A stretch of DNA of 64,000 nucleotides from Salegentibacter sp. (lineage in GTDB: Bacteria; Bacteroidota; Bacteroidia; Flavobacteriales; Flavobacteriaceae), in the NCBI GenBank assembly GCA_017795085.1, contig CP051246.1:994514-1058513 (forward strand), read 5' to 3'. The notes under the pieces were generated by a model, which did not search any database, was not told the origin of the DNA, and saw only the letters and a program-made list of their open reading frames with translations. This document shows positions 37,309 to 45,566 of the stretch, piece after piece. The translations under genes and the position numbers were made by a program. The number at the start of each line of letters is the position of its first letter. Positions within the stretch are counted from its first letter, which is position 1.

Positions 37309-38343
37309 TTTCTCAAACTTTTCCAATAGGAGTTTTGCTGCCCCAAACGCGGTGGTTTTATTTTTCTCAATTGCTTCTAACTGGTTTTGTAGCGCTTTTT
37401 TCATTTCCGGGTCTTGATAGAACCTCTTTTTTAAATGTTCATCGATACTTTGGTACATCCAAAATTTATTTTGTTCAATCCGTTTTTGTTGAAAAAATCC
37501 GTTTTTCCGATTTTGCTTTTCAAATTTTGAAATAAGATCCCAAATTTCAGCAATGCCTATATTTTCCAGTGCACTACAAAGCGCTACAGAAGCTTGCCAG
37601 CCATCCTCCTTCACAGGATAAAGTTTTAAAGCACGTTTAAATTCAATTTGGGCTTCTTTTGCAGCTTTTAGATTTTTACCATCGGCTTTATTGATTGCAA
37701 TAGCATCGGCCATTTCAATAATGCCACGTTTAATGCCCTGAAGCTCATCACCGGCACCGGCCAGCTTTAGTAGCAAGAAAAAATCGGTCATACTGTGTAC
37801 CGTGGTTTCACTTTGTCCAACACCTACGGTTTCAATAAGGATAATATCAAAACCGGCAGCTTCACATAATAAAATACTTTCCCGGGACTTACGGGCCACC
37901 CCGCCAAGCGAAGTTCCGGATGCCGACGGGCGAATGAAAGCATTTTCCTGTTTTACCAGGGTTTCCATTCGGGTTTTATCACCTAAAATACTTCCGCGAG
38001 AAATACTGCTACTAGGGTCAACAGCCAAAACCGCGACTTTTTTTCCTTTTGCGAGCAGGTGGTTTCCAAAACTCTCGATAAACGTACTTTTTCCTACTCC
38101 CGGCACTCCGGTAATTCCTATTCTGATTGATTTTTGAGAATGGGGTAGGGCAGCTTCAATAATTTTTTCAGCGCTTTTTTGATGATTCGGCTGATTGCTC
38201 TCTACCAATGTAATTGCTTGTGAAAGAGCTGTTTTATTACCTTTTAGAAGTTTTTTAAATAAAACTTGTTCAGAAAGTTTTTGTTTCCGAAGTGCTTTGA
38301 ATCGGGCAGCTGCCTTTTTATTTATAGATCGTGATTGGGCCAA
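37303..38343 (-). CDS. meaB: Methylmalonyl-CoA mutase-associated GTPase MeaB
   Basis: The 346-residue G protein has the P-loop GITGVPGVGKST near residue 76, the Mg-binding VDPSSSISRGSILGDKTRM near 115, ETVGVGQSE near 170 and NKADG near 218. MeaB guards and reloads the B12-dependent methylmalonyl-CoA mutase. The mutase genes are not in this window. The ATG at 38343 gives a 40-residue helical lead before the G domain, normal for the family. Confidence 0.92.
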   Translation of the reverse strand: MAQSRSINKKAAARFKALRKQKLSEQVLFKKLLKGNKTALSQAITLVESNQPNHQKSAEKIIEAALPHSQKSIRIGITGVPGVGKSTFIESFGNHLLAKGKKVAVLAVDPSSSISRGSILGDKTRMETLVKQENAFIRPSASGTSLGGVARKSRESILLCEAAGFDIILIETVGVGQSETTVHSMTDFFLLLKLAGAGDELQGIKRGIIEMADAIAINKADGKNLKAAKEAQIEFKRALKLYPVKEDGWQASVALCSALENIGIAEIWDLISKFEKQNRKNGFFQQKRIEQNKFWMYQSIDEHLKKRFYQDPEMKKALQNQLEAIEKNKTTAFGAAKLLLEKFEKL

Positions 38344-38440
38344 GTTTTTCTGATTTATGACAAATTTAAGAATATATACTTTGGCTCAATATCTTTTGCT
38401 TGGTATCTTGAGCGATATAAAGTTAATTAAAAAGAGAAAG

Positions 38441-38866
38441 ATGAAAACATTGTATACCGCAAACGTAACCACCAAAGGAGCCAGGAATGGCCGAACCACC
38501 AGTGATGATGGTGTTTTAGATTTGAAATTGGTAATGCCTAAAAGCCTTGGGGGCGAAGGGGGGAATTATAGCAATCCTGAACAGTTATTTGCCGCAGGCT
38601 ATTCGGCATGTTTTGGCAGCGCACTTGAGTTGGTAGCCAAAGAACATAAAGCTGACCTGGGTGATTATAGCGTTACCGCCATTGTTGATTTAGGAAAAAC
38701 CGAAGAAGAGGAGTTGCAACTAGCCGTGGTACTTGATTGCTATCTCCCGGGTGTAGATGTAGCAACTGGTGAAAAAATAATTAATGCCGCCCATGAGGTT
38801 TGTCCTTATTCAAGGGCCACCCGCGATAATATTGATGTAACCTTAAATCTAATGATAGACGAGTAG
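38441..38866 (+). CDS. Organic hydroperoxide resistance protein, Ohr/OsmC family
   Basis: From ATG 38441 the protein is 141 residues and begins MKTLYTANVTTKGARNG, as Ohr proteins do. An in-frame ATG at 38357 adds 28 residues without family support. The two redox cysteines are in AGYSACFGSALELV near residue 60 and EVCPYSRATR near 124. Ohr reduces organic peroxides using dithiol cofactors. It diverges from meaB and ends at a terminator-like hairpin within the next, convergent gene. Confidence 0.92.
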   Translation: MKTLYTANVTTKGARNGRTTSDDGVLDLKLVMPKSLGGEGGNYSNPEQLFAAGYSACFGSALELVAKEHKADLGDYSVTAIVDLGKTEEEELQLAVVLDCYLPGVDVATGEKIINAAHEVCPYSRATRDNIDVTLNLMIDE

Positions 38867-38879
38867 GGTTCCAGAAAAT

Positions 38880-39470
38880 TTATGATTTAGTAATTGAGTT
38901 CTCCCCTTCCTGGGGGAGGGCTTTTATAGGAACCTGGATGCTGATTTTATCCCAGGCCATTACCATAAAGTGTAAGTCGTTGGCTTTGTCAAAGAAAATG
39001 GTAAATTGTTCCAGGCTATTTTCGGTTTTATTAACCGGGACTTCCAGAACCAAAGCGTCATACTGCGGGTCGCGGTATGCTTTTTCTTCCATATTTATGC
39101 CCCAGGGATACATGTGATTGTTGAAAATTACTTTCCAGGAATCTTTTTGCGGGATCGTCCAGAGTGTATATTTTCCGGCTTTTAATTCCGAACCATCAAT
39201 TAAAATATCTTTTTTGGTTTCAAAAGTGGTGGCTTCATTGGCGCCGGTGCGCCAAACTTCACCGTAAGGTACGAGTCCGCCAAAAATAACCCGTTCCTTT
39301 TTATAAGGTCGGTTGTAATAAACTTCAAGGTTTACCTCCTTATCAGTATAAGTTATGGTATCTTCAGGACTATGTGCCTTGGTATTGTAATGCAGGATAA
39401 AAGCCACTATCAATCCCACCGCGATTATAATTCCGCCTAATTTTAAAAATGTTTTTATCGGTTTTTTCAT
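38880..39470 (-). CDS. DUF2911 family protein, membrane anchored
   Basis: The 196-residue protein has one N-terminal hydrophobic helix (about residues 9-27). The DUF2911 domain follows, with PYKKERVIFGG, LVPYGEVWRTGANEATTFE, AGKYTLWTIP and WKVIFNNH. The domain is probably exposed to the periplasm; its function is unknown. The last codons are contained in a CTCCCC...GGGGAG hairpin shared with the convergent ohr gene. Confidence 0.85.
   Translation of the reverse strand: MKKPIKTFLKLGGIIIAVGLIVAFILHYNTKAHSPEDTITYTDKEVNLEVYYNRPYKKERVIFGGLVPYGEVWRTGANEATTFETKKDILIDGSELKAGKYTLWTIPQKDSWKVIFNNHMYPWGINMEEKAYRDPQYDALVLEVPVNKTENSLEQFTIFFDKANDLHFMVMAWDKISIQVPIKALPQEGENSITKS
38901..38926 (+). terminator. 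Terminator-like hairpin after ohr
   Basis: CTCCCC at 38901-38906 pairs with GGGGAG at 38913-38918, followed by GGCTTTTA. It lies 35 bases past the ohr stop, inside the 3' end of the convergent DUF2911 gene. Confidence 0.5.
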
Positions 39471-39660
39471 CTGTTTATATTTCGTTTTTTGTCATATCCT
39501 TGTTTATTAAAAAGCAGTTTTAACGCTAAGAAAGTTAAATTTTCATCTACATGCTCTATGGCAATACTCCTGTGTGCTTAGCGTTTGTTGTCAGTTTCAT
39601 CTTCGGGGTTTCCATATCTTAACTATGGATATTTCAACCTCCAGTAAAAATCGACCTTTT

Positions 39661-40918
39661 TTAAGCTGCTGTTGTTTCTTTGACAGCTACTTCCACTCCT
39701 AATTCCCGGAGCATCTTTAGATGTCGTTTTATTTTGTGGTCTTTATTCCTGTTCTCTAAAAATTCATATCCAAGTTCCTTATAGGGTGTCTTGTCCTTTA
39801 ATATGAAGTAGGCAGCTATCAGGATCTTATGTCCTACTGCGATCAATGCTCTTTTCTTGCCTCTTCTTACTACCAAACTATCATATTTACCCCTGAGGTA
39901 TGTTCCCTTGGTCCTTGTCGCCGCCCAGGCACACTGCACCAAAAGCGTTTTCAAATATTTGTCTCCGTGGGTGGTTCTACTGCTTTTTTTTACCTGCACT
40001 CTCATTACTACCCGGACTCATTCCAGCCCAGGAGGCCAAGTGTTGTTCATTAGGGAACTGCTCCATATGGGTGCCTATTTCCGCAATAATATATTGGGCA
40101 GCCTCTTTTCCAACTCCCGGAATGCTTTCCAGTAGTTCCGCGTCCAATACCAGTTCATGGGCCTTTAATTGTGCTTCCAGCTGCCGGTCAAGTTTCTCTA
40201 TGGTCTTCTCCTTCTCCAGGATGCTCTCCTTGATTGTTTTCAACATAAAACGATGGTGATCAGTCAGATTTCCCTTCAGGGAAGCGGCCAGATCCTCCAC
40301 ACTGCTTTGCATCTTACCGTGACGGAATTTCAAAAGTTCAGCGATATCCTCTTCTCCGGCTATCATCGCATCGATGATTTTGGTAGCACTCGCCCCACTC
40401 AGATTGCTTACCACGCTGGAGAGTTTGATGTTGGCATCTTCCAGTATTTTATGCAACCTGTTTTTTTCCGAGCTTATTTGCTGGACGATCTTACGCTTGT
40501 AGCGGGTAAGGTCCCTGAGTTCCCGAATCTCTTTGGGAGGGATAAAACTGCCCTTGAGCAATCCGCTAAGCAAAAGCTTTGCTATCCATCTGCTATCTTT
40601 CTTGTCCGTTTTCCGGCCCGGTACATTTTTGATATGGCGAGCATTTACTAAAAGAATCTCCACATGATCCTCCAGTATGTTGTAAATGGGCTTCCAGTAG
40701 ACCCCGGTGCTTTCCATAGCCACGTGGGTGATCTGATTTTCTAATAGCCAATCACGCAAGGCTTCAATGGAGGCCGTAAATCCATCAAAGGACCTGGTTT
40801 GCTCTTTTATGCCAGTGCCCTTTATCGTAGCCACGATAAGGCTTTTATGCACGTCTATCCCGCAACCTCTTTCCACAAGCTGCGCAAACTCTACTGTGTT
40901 TCGATCTGTTGTTTCCAT
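39661..40918 (-). pseudogene. IS110 transposase, interrupted by a frameshift
   Basis: The first 313 codons include the DEDD RuvC-like domain (CGIDVHKS near residue 19, MESTGVYWKP near 68, RKTDKKDSRWIAKLLL near 98) and the start of the Tnp_20 domain with the catalytic Ser region ESIPGVGKEAAQYI and SPGSNESAG. At an A8 run (40000 region, about 39988-39996) the frame ends in KKKQ-stop. The remaining 108 residues (SSRTTHGDKYLKTLLVQ to the end) continue in the +1 frame to 39661. One base too many, or two too few, would explain it. Transcriptional slippage at A8 could in principle restore the protein. Confidence 0.82.
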
Positions 40919-41322
40919 CTGAAGTGTTTTTAGCTCTAATTTACGATTTCGGCGCCAATAATCATCCCCCTGTGTGACGCCCTGCCGTCATGGATGTTTC
41001 ATCTATAAAAAATTTATAACTATTGGTTTAGATTTGTCTATTCTGCCTTGATATTGACCAGCGGTTTTTAAATGCCCCTTATGGGATTTCCTTTATGCAC
41101 AAATTTTTGCCTTTATATGGTAATTAATGTTTGAAGACAACCACTCAATTTGTTTCAAAAAGTATGCAAATCTTTTTTTAACTATTTGAAAAGTAAGTCT
41201 TAATTAGACAATTTTATCTAATTTCAGGAAATTTTAGGAAGATTTTGCAACATAGGAGATTTTATATCGTCTTTAAAATAGGAGTCGGGGATGATTAACC
41301 CGCCCATAGGTGGAAACAGATC
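40919..41322 (-). other. Noncoding left end of the IS110 element, candidate bridge-RNA region
   Basis: About 400 bases upstream of the transposase carry no ORF. In IS110-group elements the noncoding end upstream of the transposase makes a structured bridge RNA that pairs with donor and target DNA. Short hairpins are visible, for example TGACG/CGTCA around 40976-40993. I cannot define the RNA ends or its guide loops by eye. Confidence 0.4.
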
Positions 41323-41361
41323 AAAATCGACCTAAAGTCAAAAAGTATTGAATCTCACTTT

Positions 41362-41931
41362 GTGAGTAACCAACCATTAGAAGTTTTGATACAGCATCAG
41401 TTAATAGAAGCCTGCAGGCATCGGGATCGGCGCGCACAGCTTAAGTTATACAATACCTATAGTGAAGGGATGTTTTATGTGGCGTTTCGTTTTTTGAAAG
41501 ATCGCTTTGAAGCCGAAGACGCTATGCAGGAAGCCTTTATAAAAGCTTTTAATAAGCTTCATCAGTTTAATGGGGAAGTGAGTTTTGGCGCTTGGCTTAA
41601 GAAAATTGTAATCAATAAATGTATTGATAAGTTAAAAGCTAAAAAACTGGAATTGGTAGTGATTAACGAACAGATTTTAACCACAGCCGATGAAGATGAT
41701 AACTGGCAGGTGGATGAGCGGGTAAGTGTAGCACAGGTGAAAAAATGTATAGAAAATCAGCCTGAAAAGTACAAATATCCGTTGATGTTGTTCTTGATAG
41801 AGGGGTATGATCACGAAGAGATTTCAGAAATATTAACAATTAGCCCGGTGGCCTCGAGAACCCTGGTACACCGGGGAAAGAAAAAGTTACAAGAAGAATT
41901 AAAAATTGCACATCATGGCACAGGATATTAG
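41362..41931 (+). CDS. ECF-type RNA polymerase sigma factor
   Basis: The 189-residue protein has sigma region 2 (DRRAQLKLYNTYSEGMFYVAFRFLKDRFEAEDAMQEAFIKAFN, in which the DAMQEAF helix contacts the -10) and region 4 (YPLMLFLIEGYDHEEISEILTISPVASRTLVHRGKKKL). The GTG at 41362 is the only start that keeps all of region 2. It overlaps the next gene by 17 bases, the usual arrangement for a sigma/anti-sigma pair. The IS110 element now lies about 30 bases before its start, so its promoter may have been changed. Confidence 0.9.
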   Translation: MSNQPLEVLIQHQLIEACRHRDRRAQLKLYNTYSEGMFYVAFRFLKDRFEAEDAMQEAFIKAFNKLHQFNGEVSFGAWLKKIVINKCIDKLKAKKLELVVINEQILTTADEDDNWQVDERVSVAQVKKCIENQPEKYKYPLMLFLIEGYDHEEISEILTISPVASRTLVHRGKKKLQEELKIAHHGTGY

Positions 41932-42526
41932 GGAGTTGTTTAAAAATGAAAGCCCCCGCGAGAACGAAAAATTACCTAAGGGACACCAAAAACGTTTTGA
42001 AGCGCGGCTTGATACCGCTTTTCCGCAGGAAAAAGGAGGCCTTAATTATTTTTATGTAAAAATAGCGGCTGTCTTGGTGGTGGTTTTGGGAATAGGTTTT
42101 TATTTCCTACAGCGGGATAATATTTTTACAAAAGACCCTGTGGTGGTAGAGACGCCTTCAGAAGAAAAACAATTAGAAGATAAAAATAAAGCCTCAAAGG
42201 CGGAATTCAGGTTAAGCGAATTTTCACCGGAATTTAAAAAAGTTGAAAATTATTACCTCGCGAGTTTAAATATGGAACTCGCCAAAATTGAGGTCAATGA
42301 TGAAAACCGTGAGCTTATTAATTCTTTTATGGAGCAAATGGCCGATTTGAATGAGGAATATCAGTTACTAAACAATGAAATAAGCAAAAATGGCATTACC
42401 GACCAAAGCCTGGAGGCGATGATTGCTAATTTGCAATTGCGACTGGAGCTGCTTTACAAACTAAAAAACAAACTTAAAGAAATCAATCAATCAAAACATG
42501 AGGATTATGAAAACTATCAGGTTTAG
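41915..42526 (+). CDS. Membrane-anchored protein, putative anti-sigma factor
   Basis: The protein (about 203 residues from ATG 41915) has a short cytoplasmic N terminus beginning AQDIRELFKN, one transmembrane helix (about residues 45-65, IAAVLVVVLGIGFYFL) and a periplasmic C-terminal half that is largely helical (NLQLRLELLYKLKNKLKE). I see no zinc-binding anti-sigma motif. The topology and the 17-base overlap with the sigma gene suggest it controls that sigma factor (inference). It overlaps the downstream exported-protein gene by 20 bases. Confidence 0.75.
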   Translation: MAQDIRELFKNESPRENEKLPKGHQKRFEARLDTAFPQEKGGLNYFYVKIAAVLVVVLGIGFYFLQRDNIFTKDPVVVETPSEEKQLEDKNKASKAEFRLSEFSPEFKKVENYYLASLNMELAKIEVNDENRELINSFMEQMADLNEEYQLLNNEISKNGITDQSLEAMIANLQLRLELLYKLKNKLKEINQSKHEDYENYQV

Positions 42527-43934
42527 TTTGCCGGTTCTTCTCCTGTTTATTTGCGGATTTGCCTTTGCGCAAACCAAAACACTGGATAAGACTTATAAAA
42601 CCAATAAAGATGTGGTGGTTAAAATTAACACCAGCCATACCAACGTAGTACTGGATTATTGGGATAGGAATGAAGTAAAAGTGGAAGCTTCTTTTGATGA
42701 TAAAGACCTTAGTGAAGAAGAACGAAAAAAACTTGCTGAAGGCTGGAAACCTTCTATACGTGCTTCTGCAGAAAATATAGAGATAACATCAGGGGCTTTT
42801 GTTTTAAACGGCCCACCAGTACCGCCCATGGCAGCTTTAGCAGAAATGCCCGAAATGCTGTCGCCGCTTATGGAGAATATCGTAGGGCCTATTTTAGAGG
42901 GAATTTCCCAGCATCCTTTGCCACCGCAGTTTTCAGAAAGCATGGGGAGTTTGGAATTCGATTTTGAAGCTTACCGTAAAGATGGGGATGAATACATTGA
43001 AAGGTTTGAAAAACAGGTAGAAGAGAATTTCGGTGATGATTTTGATAAAGAGATGGAGGAATGGGCTGCCCAATTTGAAAAAGACAGTACCCACTGGAAA
43101 GATTTTGAGATGAAAATGGAAGTTTGGGGTGATGACTTTGGAAAGGATATGGAAGCCTGGGGAGAAAAATTCGGAAAAAAAATGGAGGCCTGGGGCGAGA
43201 GTTTCGGGAAGGATATGGAAAGGTGGGCAGAACAATTTGAAGCCGAAATGGAAGCTCACGAAGTAGATCCCCGAGATCCTGTGGCTATAAAATCAACTAC
43301 AAAGATTGTTACATTAAAAAACAAAGAGGGCGGGGCAAAGAAAACCATTAAAATACAGCTACCCCGAAATGCTACCTTACAAATTGAAGCTCGCTATGGA
43401 GATGTAAATCTGAATGGAAAATCTACAAATTTAAAAGCAAATCTTGCCCATAGTAAGTTTTCAGCAGAAACTATTAGTGGTAAACAAACCAATGTAAAAG
43501 TGGCCTATACACCGGTAAGAGTTCAAAACTGGGATTATGGGGTTTTAGAAGCCCGCTATGTGAAAGATTTTAATATAAATAAGGCAAGAAGTATAAAACT
43601 GAATGCAAAATCCAGTGATGTGGTTTTGAATGAGATTGCCGAAACCGGGATTTTATCGGGTAGTTTTGGCAAACTTAAAATAGGACAATTACAGCCTGAT
43701 TTTAAAACACTGGAAGTGAATTTAGAAAATAGTGACATGCAACTTTCTTTGCCAAATTCAGCTTATATCTTTAGTTATAACGGTAATAAGAGTAAAATAA
43801 AAACGCCATCAGCCTTAAACCTAAAAACTTCGAGTTCTTATGATAATGAAAGCCTGAACGGTTACCATAAAACCCGCGATACAGAAGCCAGGGTACATAT
43901 TAAAGCAAGTTATAGCGATGTCTTGCTAAATTGA
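42507..43934 (+). CDS. Exported DUF4097-like protein with 11-residue repeats
   Basis: From ATG 42507 the protein is 475 residues with a signal peptide (MKTIRFSLPVLLLFICGFAFAQ). The N-terminal strands (NTSHTNVVLDYWDRNEVKV) and the C-terminal half (about 270-475, repeated beta strands ending in SYSDVLLN) look like DUF4097-type beta-solenoid. Between them (about 150-260) is a Glu/Lys/Trp-rich helix. At residues 204-247 four successive 11-residue units, MExWGxxFGKx, are exactly in phase. This hendecad pattern predicts an amphipathic or coiled helix. It is the terminal gene of the sigma operon. Confidence 0.82.
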   Translation: MKTIRFSLPVLLLFICGFAFAQTKTLDKTYKTNKDVVVKINTSHTNVVLDYWDRNEVKVEASFDDKDLSEEERKKLAEGWKPSIRASAENIEITSGAFVLNGPPVPPMAALAEMPEMLSPLMENIVGPILEGISQHPLPPQFSESMGSLEFDFEAYRKDGDEYIERFEKQVEENFGDDFDKEMEEWAAQFEKDSTHWKDFEMKMEVWGDDFGKDMEAWGEKFGKKMEAWGESFGKDMERWAEQFEAEMEAHEVDPRDPVAIKSTTKIVTLKNKEGGAKKTIKIQLPRNATLQIEARYGDVNLNGKSTNLKANLAHSKFSAETISGKQTNVKVAYTPVRVQNWDYGVLEARYVKDFNINKARSIKLNAKSSDVVLNEIAETGILSGSFGKLKIGQLQPDFKTLEVNLENSDMQLSLPNSAYIFSYNGNKSKIKTPSALNLKTSSSYDNESLNGYHKTRDTEARVHIKASYSDVLLN

Positions 43935-43963
43935 TTCTGACGACTTATTTTTGAAACCGGAAT

Positions 43964-44113
43964 AGGCTGTTTGAAAAGTTTTTAATCATCATTCTGAATT
44001 TATTTCAGAATCCAGGATTTTGGTAATCAAAACCGTGTTAGAATCCTGAAGTAAATCGAGATAAAGTCTGAAACAAGTTCAGCTTAACGAAATTAGATCT
44101 TTTCCAACAGCCT
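43964..44113. repeat. 150-bp imperfect palindrome with 15-bp inverted ends (MITE-like)
   Basis: AGGCTGTTTGAAAAG (43964-43978) is the inverted counterpart of CTTTTCCAACAGCCT (44099-44113), with one mismatch. The inward sequence of both arms remains alike (TAATnnCnTnnnnCTGAAnTTnTTTCAGA), so the whole element can fold on itself. It contains the dispersed ATTCTGAATTTATTTCAG motif. It lies between the hendecad gene and the M23 gene. No ORF is inside. Confidence 0.65.
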
Positions 44114-44137
44114 CTTTCCATTCTTAAAAAGTTGAAC

Positions 44138-44830
44138 ATGGAAGGTTTTGAGAAATTTATAAATGGATTGACCACAAGCTTTACCAGTGTGCTAGACATT
44201 AGTTTTAGGCCTGAAGACTATATTGCCATTGATCTTTCAGAAACCAATGAAGAACTGAATAAAATTGATATTTCTTCTCCCTGGAAATTTTCTGAGTTCA
44301 TCAATGATTACCTGAAAAATACCGGAAAAAAAGTAGCCTTTGGAGGATATAGTGAAGTACGTAAACTTTATAAACGCAGTCAACTTTTTGAAAATTTAGA
44401 GGGTTCTCGGGATGTACATCTGGGAATGGATTTCTGGGCACCTGCTTATACCGGGGTTTTGGCAGTATTAGGCGGAAAAATACATAGTTTTAAAGATAAC
44501 ACCAATTTTGGGGATTATGGTCCAACCCTGATTTTAGAACATAGCCTGGCTGGAGAAAAATTCTATTCCCTTTATGGTCATTTAAGCCGAAATTCCCTTG
44601 AAAAAATTAAAGAAGGCGAAAAGGTAAAACAAGGCGAAAAAATTGCGGAACTCGGTACTGCGGAGGAAAACGGGGATTATGCACCGCATTTACATTTTCA
44701 GGTTATTGGTCATTTGCACGATAAAATTGGTGATTTTCCGGGCGTAGCATCACGTCGCGATTTGGATTTTTATTTAAGAAATTGCCCAAATCCTGAGCTC
44801 TTACTGAAGATCAATAAGCCTGAAAGGTAG
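44138..44830 (+). CDS. M23-family peptidase (LytM-like)
   Basis: The protein is about 230 residues from ATG 44138; a TTG two codons earlier is possible. The LytM domain is in the second half: zinc ligands in VHLGMDFWAP near residue 93 and HLHFQV near 187, plus the glycine-rich SLYGHLSRNS between them. No signal peptide is evident, which is unusual for a peptidoglycan hydrolase; flavobacterial homologues often lack one too. It probably cleaves peptide bridges in peptidoglycan or another Gly-rich target. Confidence 0.85.
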   Translation: MEGFEKFINGLTTSFTSVLDISFRPEDYIAIDLSETNEELNKIDISSPWKFSEFINDYLKNTGKKVAFGGYSEVRKLYKRSQLFENLEGSRDVHLGMDFWAPAYTGVLAVLGGKIHSFKDNTNFGDYGPTLILEHSLAGEKFYSLYGHLSRNSLEKIKEGEKVKQGEKIAELGTAEENGDYAPHLHFQVIGHLHDKIGDFPGVASRRDLDFYLRNCPNPELLLKINKPER

Positions 44831-44896
44831 AAGTACGAGGGGCAAAATACAAACTTAGAAATTTCTGAACTGAACTTCCCACTTCATACTTTACTT

Positions 44897-44922
44897 CCCC
44901 TTAGAGGATAAGGGGGCTTTTA
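44897..44922 (+). terminator. Terminator of the M23 peptidase gene
   Basis: CCCCTTA (44897-44903) pairs perfectly with TAAGGGG (44909-44915) across a five-base loop, followed by GGCTTTTATTT. It lies 67 bases beyond the stop and just touches the 3' end of the convergent DUF4199 gene. Confidence 0.7.
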
Positions 44923-45396
44923 TTTCCTTTTCAATAGTAAGGCTACCACTGCGGCACTAACCACGCCCATCATTAAAGTCCCGGCTACAGCTTGGATGAT
45001 ATAAGAGTTCAGATTAAAATAGTCTTCAGCGTTTTCACGGCTCATTCGCTCGGTTTCCACGCTATAATTAATTGCGTTTCCAAAATAATCAGGAGTAATG
45101 AAATAGCTCGTGATGTATTGACCTATTGGCGAAAGCACGGCAATTACAATAGTCAAAATAATACCTGAGGCAAAACCCTGTTTCCAGTTCATCTTTCCGT
45201 GGAAAAATCTTTTACGCTTTTCTGCTATGGCAAAAAAGTAAATGGCGATGGCTAAAATTCCGAAAAAGTTGGTGTAAATAGCATGTTTGGCAATCAGCTG
45301 ATCGTGCCATCCCATCGCTTTTTCAAAGTACATCCAAAGCAGGGACACTACAAAAAAGATGATGCCCCATTTTATTTCTGTAGTATAATTTTTCAT
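44920..45396 (-). CDS. DUF4199 family membrane protein
   Basis: The 158-residue protein has four hydrophobic helices and the typical DUF4199 pattern: EIKWGIIFFVVSLLWMYFEK at the N terminus, a WKQGFASGIILTIVIAVLSPIGQYI helix in the middle, and a final GTLMMGVVSAAVVALLL helix. Function unknown. The 170-base gap beyond it, to the porin gene, shows nothing recognisable. Confidence 0.85.
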   Translation of the reverse strand: MKNYTTEIKWGIIFFVVSLLWMYFEKAMGWHDQLIAKHAIYTNFFGILAIAIYFFAIAEKRKRFFHGKMNWKQGFASGIILTIVIAVLSPIGQYITSYFITPDYFGNAINYSVETERMSRENAEDYFNLNSYIIQAVAGTLMMGVVSAAVVALLLKRK

Positions 45397-45566
45397 CTAC
45401 ACAAAAGTTTACAAGTTATTGATCTTGTTTATGCCGGCTGGTATCGGCCGATTTATTACATGCCCAACCTGTCCCGAACTTGTTTTATGGCTTATGGGCT
45501 TTCATCGGTTGATTTTATATATACAAAATTACAGAAATTTTGGGTTTGTTTTCACCGATTTATAAA

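Larger units (their letters stand above)
39658..41322 (-). mobile_element. IS110-family insertion sequence
   Basis: The element contains one transposase gene (39661-40918, minus strand) and a long noncoding stretch on its upstream side. The 11-base sequence AAAATCGACCT occurs just outside both proposed ends (39647-39657 and 41323-41333); these limits are my inference. IS110 elements have no terminal inverted repeats and none are seen. It sits between the DUF2911 gene and the GTG start of an ECF sigma factor gene, about 30 bases before that start. Confidence 0.7.

Noticed and set aside
39988..39996. Programmed -1 ribosomal frameshift in the IS110 transposase at A AAA AAG
   Set aside because: The slippery heptamer is present, but the second half of the protein is in the +1 (or -2) frame, so a -1 slip would not join them; only transcriptional slippage or mutation fits.
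43116..43259. Tandem DNA repeat as a simple microsatellite
   Set aside because: The 33-base units differ at many third-codon positions while the protein pattern is kept, which indicates selection on the helix, not simple DNA repetition.
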